Assembly: GCF_000327385.1 (NCBI RefSeq)
Contig: NW_008707205.1
Coordinates: 258,495 to 322,494 of the forward strand
Direction: 5' to 3'
DNA length: 64,000 nucleotides
Origin: Lottia gigantea
Taxonomy: Eukaryota; Mollusca; Gastropoda; Lottiidae
Positions 34,201 through 43,800 of this stretch are shown here, one piece after another. A model generated the notes under the pieces. That model saw only the letters and a list, made by a program, of their open reading frames with translations. It was not told the DNA's origin and did no database searches. The position numbers and the translations under genes were made by a program. Position 1 is the stretch's first letter. Every line of letters starts with the position of its first letter.

Positions 34201-34797
34201 CCTAATAGGTAACATAAAATTGGTTAAAACTGTAACATATCAAGCTGAAGGGTTTTAGGGTTGAAGATATGAAAATAAGGAAGTTAAATTTCAAAGGATA
34301 CTATCCATCCATCAAGAACCTTTCAACCAATCTGAAATATAATTCATACTAATTCTTAATTAGGCCTGGACAGTGGAGACTTCTTATAACATTACATCGT
34401 TACAAACAGGACTTATTTTAAATCGCAAGATCGTTGGAATTATTTGAATGGCATTACCAATAGTAATACTAGGCTATTGGGACAAGTTTGTATAAATATT
34501 AAAATACATTCATTGAGTGAACTATTAATTGTGAAGGAATAACTCTTTTAGAGAAGTCCAAAATATCAAAAGAAAGGCCGAAATTTTAAATGTGGCAATG
34601 TGAGACATAGCAACGGACTTCTTAACAGGAACTTTATGTACTTATATTGCAAAGTACTTTAAGAATATACTTCATCTACAAACGGATCCTTCATACTTTG
34701 ATTTCCCAACTGCACTGTCTCCAAGACATATGATTTTGACCTTAACATCATCAGTTCCATCAGTTTTGTCATAATCCGGCATTGAAGTAGTCGCCAT
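31147..34797 (-). CDS. RABL2: RABL2 small GTPase (Rab-like protein 2)
   Basis: Eight exons, read 34797-34697, 34331-34302, 33995-33916, 33550-33471, 32920-32809, 32170-32073, 31733-31650 and 31248-31147, sum to 687 bases. They encode 228 aa, the same size as human RABL2. Visible motifs are the P-loop GDSAVGKSK, the family-specific switch I wording KPQQLSTYALTLF, the G3 motif DFWDTAGQERF, NKID for guanine recognition and SASEGTNV as G5. DFMDEI follows near the C-terminus. There is no C-terminal cysteine, so it is not prenylated like ordinary Rabs, as is usual for RABL2. Known family role: GTP-dependent entry of intraflagellar transport complexes into cilia and flagella. An in-frame ATG two codons upstream (34803) is in poor context, whereas the chosen ATG has A at -3 and G at +4. 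The gene is convergent with SHANK and divergent from TULP4. Confidence 0.96.
31308..31621 (+). mobile_element. MITE-A copy 5, inside RABL2 intron 7
   Basis: Starts ttaaagggacaggttcatca and ends ggcggaactgtctctttaa, so it spans about 314 of the 401 bases between RABL2 exons 8 and 7. The intron is therefore almost entirely transposon. Confidence 0.85.
31650..31733 (-). CDS. RABL2: RABL2 exon 7
   Basis: 28 codons encode LFKDAIKAAVAYKNNPTDFM and DEIMNELE, the last GTPase helix and the conserved DFMDEI tail. Acceptor TTTTGTAG, donor GTAAAT. Confidence 0.95.
32073..32170 (-). CDS. RABL2: RABL2 exon 6: G5 motif
   Basis: Encodes ADPGVTKRAFGFAKKHNMPF and YFVSASEGTNVVK. SAS is the G5 position. Acceptor CTTGCAG, donor GTAAAC. 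Confidence 0.95.
32289..32774. repeat. 23/24-bp minisatellite in RABL2 intron 5
   Basis: About 20 units of atgttcaagagaaacttgta plus atga. A variant lacking one base (atgttaagagaaac) is interspersed. The array stops about 35 bases from the splice donor of RABL2 exon 5. Confidence 0.9.
32809..32920 (-). CDS. RABL2: RABL2 exon 5: G4 motif
   Basis: Encodes VFDATRKVTYKNLPDWLKEL, then REYRPEIPCLCAANKID. NKID is the guanine-recognition motif. The donor GTAAGT lies about 30 bases from the edge of a tandem repeat inside the next intron. Confidence 0.96.
33074..33357. mobile_element. MITE-B copy in RABL2 intron
   Basis: Same two-armed structure as at 19.75 kb: cattaatttgcaccattcca on the left, then ggaaccacagacatctgatt, gaaaattggaatggt and gtccctgatacacataaaa on the right. 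Confidence 0.75.
33471..33550 (-). CDS. RABL2: RABL2 exon 4: G3 / switch II
   Basis: Encodes DFWDTAGQERFNNMHPSYYH and QAHACII. The WDTAGQ motif retains the glutamine used for hydrolysis. Acceptor TTTTTTTTCAG, donor GTAAGT. Confidence 0.96.
33650..33775 (-). mobile_element. tRNA-derived SINE, candidate
   Basis: On the minus strand, gtgtttgaatcctacc is an almost perfect B box. It lies downstream of an A-box-like gtgctgggttggaa at a spacing typical of tRNA-derived SINEs. It does not form a complete tRNA. It lies in RABL2 intron 3. Confidence 0.45.
33916..33995 (-). CDS. RABL2: RABL2 exon 3: switch I
   Basis: Encodes KPQQLSTYALTLFNYKTEHN and KQSISV, the effector-loop region specific to RABL2. 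The acceptor TTTAATTAG is unusually poor in pyrimidines but is the only one that keeps the frame. The donor is GTAAGT. Confidence 0.93.
34302..34331 (-). CDS. RABL2: RABL2 exon 2: 30-base micro-exon
   Basis: Acceptor TATATTTCAG and donor GTATCC enclose 30 bases that encode LVERFLMDG and two bases of the next Tyr codon. The residues exactly fill the gap between the P-loop and switch I, matching LMERFLMDGY of other RABL2 proteins. The exon is easy to miss by automatic prediction. Confidence 0.93.
34697..34797 (-). CDS. RABL2: RABL2 exon 1: start codon and P-loop
   Basis: Encodes MATTSMPDYDKTDGTDD, then VKVKIICLGDSAVGKSK with the nucleotide-binding P-loop. The donor AAA|GTATGA splits the Lys codon. 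Confidence 0.95.
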
Positions 34798-35062
34798 TTT
34801 CATACAAAACTATGTGCTTCCGCTTTAGAATTGTGGGAATTCACTAAAATGAAAATAACATCTTCATAAATCAGTAAAAGCCTATATAAATTTGCTCAGT
34901 GGTGCACAATATAGTAAAACGATATGATTATTCTGACTTGCGAAGATGATTGAGTTATATATCGGAAGTAACAGGTGCCCGTTTCTGCGCATGTGTGAAC
35001 TAGACTAATTCCGGATGCAGACGACGAGCAAGCTCTATGTAAAGATTCGATTTATTCCACTT
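34798..35062. promoter_or_regulatory. Putative bidirectional RABL2/TULP4 promoter and TULP4 leader exon
   Basis: This short region lies upstream of RABL2 on one strand and feeds TULP4 on the other. It is less AT-rich than its surroundings around 34970-35035. It contains TGCGCATGTGTG (about 34986-34997), close to an NRF1 site. A + strand donor (ccactt|gtaagt) at 35062/35063 could end a non-coding first TULP4 exon. A second donor candidate is at 35319/35320. I see no TATA box. Transcription starts are inferred only. Confidence 0.45.
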
Positions 35063-37433
35063 GTAAGTTCTAATGTGACATAATGTTGATTTGCAATACA
35101 CGTCGGAGTAACTTATCATGTTCTATGGATAAATCACATAAATGGATACAAAATTTAACTGGATAGTTATAAATTCATTGGTTTTAATGGATACTGACTG
35201 GTGCTGACAATTTTTATCTTCGAGTTTTTTAAAATAGATCCAGGCCTAGATTTTGACATTTGCCTGATTTGGATTATTTCGACTTTAACTCAGCGCTGAC
35301 CAGTCACACTTATACAACTGTAAGTACTGACAGAGAATAAAAATATAAACAAACCATTGACAAGCAAATGAAAACAGATGTCTTGTCTTTATGAATGAAG
35401 CATGTTTTGCTGTTCTATTCTAAAACTAAACTAGGTGAAATTTTCATTTTATTTATAAAACTTTTCGCAAGGCCTATGTATCCTTTACCAATTTTTTGGT
35501 ATCCGCGACCTAATAAAATTTCTCAAATGAACTTAATTGGGCTATCAATTAAATTACAAACGTCCATTAAGGTAATTATGACAAAATTATTATTATTTTT
35601 TTTTAATTTGTTAAGATTTGGTAATATTTATCCTAGCTAAGCTATATGCAAGTCTTTTTCAAGTGCAATTATGTTAACATTTAGACTGTAGGCAAGTTCT
35701 GAGTAATTTAACCTCTTGTTTCCCAAGAAGTAACCTGCACATTTAGATTTCATTTTGATCTCTAAATATAATTTGGGAAATGACGGACAAACTTCAATCC
35801 AAAAATTCCATACCTTAATGAGTAAAAATGGAAATCAAATGTGTTGGCCTGACTAAAATGTTAAGCATTCATTAATGTTGTTTCTCTATTTGTCAGCTGA
35901 AGTGTGTGTGTGCAATTTGAAGTTTACAAAGTAGCATAAGTCTGGAACTTGAAAGTGGGATCAATTGATAGTCCACTGGAATAATACATGCAATCTTGAA
36001 TTTTGGTGGTAGTTTAGTTTCATTTGTGAAAGGAATAAACTTTATTAGTAATAAGTATAAAATGTGCTAAGATTTACTCAAGAGTAAAATGAAAATTGTC
36101 TTTTAGGATAGAAATTAATTCCACTAAGTTTTTCAAGTTAAAAAATTACGATTTTCCTTTGATTAAAAAAGATAGTTCAGTAGAACTTTACTTATTTGAA
36201 TAAAAGATAAGAGAGAAGAGAACATAAAATTGTTATTTTTTTTGTACCGGTATTTAGTTGTTTATTACAAGTAATAATGCAAGCCCAAAGTTACCAATCA
36301 ATTATAACTTGAGACATTATTAAATTTCACACTTCACCTTTTGTTTATAACTTGAAATGTTCTTGTTACCCAGGATACAATCTCACTGTTAGCATATACA
36401 AAGGAAATATGGACTAGTTAGCAGTATTATTTGTCTTGTTCTTTCCAATGGTTTACATTTATTCACCTGCTAATGATACCGTAAGCATAGAGCACAAAGG
36501 ATACTACACAAACTGTGAACTATTAAGATTTAGAGTAGTTTAGGATAGATCATATTTTCTGTTGACATTGTGGTGGTTCTTTATTTAATATGATCTCCAC
36601 TTCTAGGATTAAGCAGGAGAAGGTAGTACCGGTACTTTAGGTGCCATTATCTCTTTCCATACTGGAAATTAACAAGTTTTTAATACAGCGCTGTTGCTAT
36701 TTGTTGAAAATAGTAAGTTTTTGATTTGCTAGTCAATCATCAAGAAAATACCTCCAATATTCAACAAAACGAATTTTTTTTTTAAGCCACATCAGGTATC
36801 GATTATTAACCAATTACATTTTAGATTATGCCTCTGATTATTTCGATTAATAGATCATTATTTCCTTATGATTGCCCATCACTAATTATAACACTTGAAT
36901 CATGATATGTATTGTATCGTGGCATGATTGATTGGCAATAACCAGCACTAGTTGTACTGTAAAAAAAATGACAAACTATTTGGTTTCCATTAGCTCTTCT
37001 GACTAACAAATCATGACGTAAATGATTTAGCCGAGAATGATATACCGGTATTTTTTTCAGATAAGTTATAAGCTTACCCGAACCTCATTTCTGAAAAAAT
37101 TCAAAATTTAATATTTGATGAGTAGGGATAAATTATTATTAAATTTAATTTGTTTTCAATTCTTTTTCTATTCTGCTATATAGATCAATTATTTCCATTA
37201 AGAATAGGATAAAATGAAATAATACGAAAACAGGAAGTTCTACTTTAAGCAGAAATAGGCTTTTGTTCAAGATGTGAACTTTCTGTTTGGTATCAAGAAT
37301 ACAAACTGTAAAATTTAAAGTAACAAATGAATTGTGTTCTATTGATTAGCTTTACAAATCTTAATGGTAGTTTGATGAACAAAGAATGTTATTTTAATTT
37401 TCTTAATGGAAGATTTATGTCTTTTAATTTTAG
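35063..37433 (+). other. Presumed TULP4 5' UTR intron
   Basis: Non-coding AT-rich sequence between the candidate leader exon and the exon carrying the TULP4 start codon. The small open frame at 35395-35640 has no family resemblance. Nothing else is recognisable. Confidence 0.45.
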
Positions 37434-37546
37434 ATAATGTAAACATATCAACTTTAAACTCATCACAACAAAGCTATTGATCATAGAGATTTATCACATT
37501 ATCATCATAAGAATGGCTCCAGCGAACATGGCCTGATAAGTAAAGA
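37434..37546 (+). other. TULP4 5' UTR segment with a short upstream ORF
   Basis: A good acceptor (cttttaattttag) ends at 37433, so the coding exon probably starts at 37434. Within the leader, 37513-37536 is a seven-codon upstream reading frame (MAPANMA) whose ATG has A at -3 and G at +4. It stops 10 bases before the TULP4 ATG at 37547, which has A at -3 and C at +4. Confidence 0.5.
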
Positions 37547-37807
37547 ATGCATGTCCATTTTGAACAAAACACCTCGACCAGAAATGATTCGACTATACAT
37601 TCATTATCATGGATGGGAAAAGTTCCAGATGGATTACCAGATGAAGGTGGAGGATGGAAATTAAATAGATCTCAGTATTATATGGAAGGATGGCTAGCTA
37701 GTGGTAATGCTAAAGGTGTGGTTGGAGTTACCTTTACCACAAGCCATTGTAGAAGATATGAAGCACCTCCACGTTCTAACTTTAATCTGAGAGGCCATCG
37801 GAGTGAG
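37547..37807 (+). CDS. TULP4: TULP4 coding exon 1
   Basis: Encodes residues 1-87, from MHVHFEQNTS to FNLRGHRSE. The start is chosen because the residues after it align with the N-terminus of vertebrate TULP4 and an intron acceptor lies just upstream. The donor is gag|gtaagc. Confidence 0.9.
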
Positions 37808-40800
37808 GTAAGCATATTACACTAACCAGATACTATTAGGGCTGCAACGATGAATCGATGAACCGCGATTCTATCCTTCTTATCGATGCATTGCATTGGA
37901 TAGAAATAATCGTGATGTATCGGCATGATTAATTCTTAGTCCCCCTTAATAACAAATGACACAGAATCCTTGTGTATAAGAAATTGTGTCATGTTTTCAT
38001 TTTCCAAGTTTCACATCAAATGTTTCAAAAATTTATTCTGACCTTAAAAATTAAAATTTTTTTCATTCCTTAGTGACAAACTTGTTAGTAATTTTACAAA
38101 TTTCTACTTTTTTTTTCTCTTTACTTCTGTAATAAATGAATCGCGATAGTTATCGAAATAAATCGTATCGTTGGATGAGTATCGTATGGTGTATCGAATC
38201 GCAACTTCAAGAATCGTAGCAGCCCTTGATAGTATATGTTTTTGCATGAGTTTGAGAAAATTGTTCTTTATGCATTAGTTCATGACTGATATGATATATT
38301 TTACCAAAATCTCTAGAGCTTATGACCAAAACAAGTTAATTACCAGTACTTTAGAAGAAAAATACACAAAAATCATTCACATTCTGGTAAAAAAAACTTG
38401 ATGTTTGATTGTACAGATAAATCTGTTCTCAATATTTCCCAGGACCTGTTTGAGCCACATCTTAAGGATACATGTGTATATGTGTTTACATGCTTCTGAC
38501 TTAGATCAGTTCAATCTATAATTAGATAAAAACCACTTTGGTTAATGACAGTTTCCTTAGATTCAGTGATTTTATCAAAAGCTGCTAATGCTGGCCACCT
38601 CAAGTCAATACAACTGTAAACTAAATCTAATAAGCGAATAACATTGATGGCTAAAGGGATGGGTGTGCCATTTTGGGGGGGTTGATTTGAGTCTTGAATA
38701 TGTAGTTAGTCTCCAGAAGTACTAGGAATTCCTTCAATAGTATTTCAAACTTGGAATCTCTTTACTATTTCTGTAGATGTATTTTCTATCTATATGACAG
38801 AGAAAAGACAAGTCATCTTTTTAACTTTTTAAACACGGATAATTCTGGACACACGTTGACTTGAAGGCTTGAATTTCAACAGTTAGCTGTGAACACTATA
38901 TAAGCCTATAGCTAAAACTTTTCCGTTTCTAAGGTATGATTATCAAACTGATGGCGAACATATCTTTTTAGAGGAAAGAGTGTATAGAATATATCACAAA
39001 TGACTAGATTCTTTTTAAATACTTGTGTCCTGTAAAGTTGTCAAATTTCCCCTCTTACACAGTCTTTTACTACAGTTATCATATCTTCTATAAGACTTAT
39101 TGATTATATGTCATCAATATTTGTGTTGGAGAAAGACAGTCAGGAACATGAGTTGTTGAACCTATGGAAAGGATGTGTAATAATTTAATTCCCTCCACTT
39201 GTTACAACTATTCATCCATCTCTTAATTGTTATAATTACATTGCAATCTTATTAGTTATTAATTCTGTGTTTGAATACTTGATCTTACTGGATTATGATA
39301 TATGATTCAGGTGTATTTTTTGTCTCAAGTGGATTTCAATGACTTTTTCTTTCCTTCTTCAATAATATTAAAAAGGAATGTATTATAATTCTAACATGCT
39401 GCAAATAATTCAATTAAATTTGAGTACATCATTTTAAATTTTCAGACGATTTTGTCTAAGGCCAGACCAATTTATTGAAAAGTAGGGAAAAAATTTGAAG
39501 AAAGATTGGGAAAAAAAACATTACAAAAGCCAGAATTGACCTGGATTTTCCAAGCTTCTCAGTCTTGATTTAATCAAAAATCATATATTTTACTTAAAAT
39601 GAGAGTTTCTTATGATGATTTTTGCTTTTATTTGGAATGAAGGTTTTCTTGTTTTCCAGCAAAGCTGATTTTTGTTTTTTATTCTTCTGATTTCTGGAAA
39701 ATATAGGTAGGAGGATCAGTAATTGGGTAATTTAAAAAAAAACAATAAAGACATCTTTGCATGACTTGGTATTTCTTCTTTAACTTGTCCAAGTAAATAT
39801 AACAGACCTCTGAAAATGCTTTTAATCTTTCAGAGATATCAATTTTAGGGCCCTTTTAAGTAAACAAGGGCCATTATGTCTTATATTTGCATTATTCCAT
39901 TTTCCAGCAGACCTCTGTGGTTCCTGTAATTAACCATAAACCATCACTTCTGCTTATTAGCAGCTTTTGTGATAGTGTCGCCTTGCCTATTTGCAATTGC
40001 AAGTTGTCTTAGAACGGAAAATGATGCAAATCAATACAATCAGTGTCCCAGATACACACAAAAAGATTAGAAAACCTCCTTACAATCCTGAGAACAAAAG
40101 CTGTCCCAACACGAAAATTTCTAGAATGTCCGACCATTAATCTGATATAGTATCTAGTAACTGAGATAAAATCTTACTGCTTTCTTTTCTAATAACCAAG
40201 TAATGTCAACTTATTGGATCAATACCCAAGTGTCATCTCCTACTATCAAAATGAAATCTTTTCTCCGAAAGAGATCAGAGGTGATTTATTTAGGTTAATA
40301 CTAATGTAAAGATTAACATATCTTGAGATTGACTCCATTGACCATTATGGTTCTAAAGATAAAAATTTGTTAGTTTGGTTTAAATCCATGTGATGTTTCT
40401 AATAACTTTCAGAACAGTTTTATCTTGAAAAATGGCATTTTGTCCAAAAAAAAGGTATAATGACAAAGATGATCAACTTTTGTAGATAATCCCAGATGTA
40501 TGATTTAGTGATCACACCAGATTACGGTACAAAAGAGTATTGCGTTTTGAAATTAATGCAGGAAGCCTTAGTCACATTTAATAGTCAGCTTCTTCCATCT
40601 GATAATGTCTTGTTCAGATATCAATGCTATAGTATTTGAATACAAGCAGAAGTTTTTTTGTAAAACCTGTAACAAATGGGGGCAGACTAACCTAATAAGG
40701 GGACAACTGTTTCCATGTATCTCACTGCTGAAAAATGTTTGTACAATTTAGATCGCTGAGCTGTTGAAATTCATTGCACTCTACTTGGCATTACAAGTCT

Positions 40801-43800
40801 TCATTGGCTCAATCAGGAGCAGAAAATAATCTAGATCCCTTAACTGTTGAAATTCATTGCACTCTGCCTGGCAATACAAGTTTTCATTGGCACAATCAGG
40901 AGCAGAAAACAATCTTAGATCCTGGAGCTGTTGGAATTGATTGCACTCTGCATGACATTGTAAGTCTTTATTGGCTCAATCTGGAGCAGAAAATATGTAA
41001 AAGTCTACTTGACAAAGGTTAGTTCTTTTTTTCATCCATTATTTGAGACATAAACAAGGATGAATCAGAGGTTGTTAGTGTTAATATGTTTAACGTGTTC
41101 AGTTGTTAATCAATAATAGGCCAATTTTTCTTCTCTTAAACTACATCTGTTTTATATAATAGTCTTTATATTGATTTTAAACCTTACTGTCAACTGATTG
41201 CAATATTATATATCTTTATCGGAAGGTCAGGCTTGAAATATTGCAGTGATTTCTTTCTTAAACTGAGCCACTTAGAAAAAATGTCTTATTCGTACTTATT
41301 TAAAAGAGCTCAGTAATAAAAACTTTTGAATATTCTCCAGTGAATTGTTACTGATATCATGATATCATGATTATAATTACCCATGGAAATGTTAAGTACT
41401 CTCAAGAAGAACCAATTTGAATTCTGAAAAGTGAAGCATGAACTATAGTCACACTGGTTGATTTACTAATCAATTATATTTCCATGGTTGTCCTGGTCTA
41501 ACCTTTTCCTCAACTTTCTTTATACAACAGATTCATTCAAGTGTAGAACAAAGGGTATTCACCATACTAATTAACTGATTAAGTGTAAATGACTTATGTT
41601 CAGGTAATTTGAACTTTACTCCATATGTAACACATTTTGAACAAGCAGTTGAACATAAATACCCAGAAATACATAACCAGAAAGAGAAAGATGCACAGTA
41701 ACCTGTACATACATAAATCTTAGCTTTCATAATATTCTATGATTAAATGTTAAGTTGAAATTTTACAGTAGGTGAGTCTAAATATGTTCTTTACTGGCTA
41801 TTAGTGCTACTATTTAGCTTTCCATTTCAATTTTCAGAATTAATTTCCTACAACCTTTTCTCCTGTAAATGTTGTTGCACCAATTAGATTGTTGTCATTT
41901 CCAAGATGTTATTGAATTTTTCACATGCAATTGTGACTGATATCATTCTGACAATGATGAGAATTACTGGCAAGAATGACACTAACTTTCTGTAAGTGAC
42001 AACAATCTCAATGGGTTTGGGAAGTATTTGAATATGTGTTTTCAAATTGACAAGACCTGTTATGGCTGAGATATTTAAAGTGAATTTCCTATATACGATA
42101 TCTTTTGTGCTCATGTTCATATTTGATAGAGTTTTCAAACTCTTAGAGAAGTTTATTGACAGGAGACTTGACATTTGAAAAAAGTAACATACAGGCCCTG
42201 TAATCCCTTCAGTAAGGACTTAGCGTACAATATATATACTGTACAGTACGCCTTTCTAATTTAATCTAATGCTTTGGCTGGTGATATTAACAGCAGCATC
42301 TAAAAGGATGAATCAAGATCTCCTAAGTGATAATACTTGTCGGAAAAATTTATTTATTGGTGCTAAATTGAGGGTTATAATTGAAAATCTGTGTTGCAAT
42401 AATCCTTCATCTAATGCAGCGTAAAGCTTCTAGATGCTTAATGATGCAAACTTCACATTAAACAGCTTTATTTATTCTCTAGAGTTTTTACTACCTATCT
42501 CACTTATTTGATGTGCTAAATGGTTGCAGATTAATCTGTTTAACTCTTGTTTTTGTTCTGAATTCTATTGAAATTGTGCGTGCTGTGCAATGCAATACCA
42601 AAGATTTGTCTGTTTTAACAAATTTCTAGAGGTTCTTCTCCTGAGGAGAATAGGTTGTAAAGTGCTCATTCCTTTCATTTGATATTACAGATAAATCTTT
42701 GATTATCTCATTTTCTGTCCAAAAAATGGATTAACAAATTAAGCCAAAAAAATCAACAGCAATAACGAAAGAAATTTCCTAAAAGGGGTATTTATTAGGG
42801 AAAAGTTTGGTTAAAATTGTAAGGATCTAAGATTAAGAGTATTTGAAAGCAATTTTTAACTGATGCAATTTTAATATGGTCTAATATTTTTGTCAAGATC
42901 TGGAAATGTCTAAAATCATTGATCATACCATTCTGACTTCTTCAATCCAACAAATTCACTTGAGATTGAAAAATGCATGCTATGTATTTGTGAAATAAAT
43001 CAATGAATGGCCAGCGTTAAATTAGATTGAGTTTCAGATGAGAAGTTTTGTCTTGAATTCCAAAAAGCTTGTTACGCACTATCTTGTGTCATTTAAACAG
43101 TGGCAAATTAAATTAAGTTTTTCTAATGATGAGTTTTTCAGACAGCACAATTTGATGTTGATTACTGATCTCTTTTTACTACTGACATCCAAGATTTCAT
43201 TTTCTACACTCATCAACATTTCAATTAGAATTCCCTTAGAAATCGATGGAAACCTAGGTTTAACTTCTGAATCTGATTAAATTCTATATTCAATCTAATG
43301 AGGTCAATCAGTAAGAACTTAACCGACAAAAGGTGACGTTGAAAGTAGTGAAATTACACCCATATTCCAATAAAAGACCACAGGTATGTGAGCCAAATAA
43401 GAACACATACTGAATATTCAATAGGGGCAAAAATTTGAAACCAAAAATATTCCACAGCAGGTCAAAAATTTTAAACCCTTAACTCATTCTCCTGTCTTTA
43501 TTAGCCCATATGGTGTAGAAAAGTAGGATGTAAAACTCCATTCATTTCAATTCATTTCAACCTACCACTACATTTCATATTCTTGGTTATAGATAAACCC
43601 AGCTCATCTCGTATAAAGGAGTGTAATACATTGACTTATAGTAAGGACCCTTTGAGCTTTAATAACTTGTCATGGAAGCAGTTATCAGGTTTTTCTCCCA
43701 CAATACTTCTTTCAATTAGTTGTTTTGAGTACAATACCTTAATCATTTCTAGAAAATATAATGAAAGTTTATTGTTTTGAAAATTGTGTGCATATAAGCC

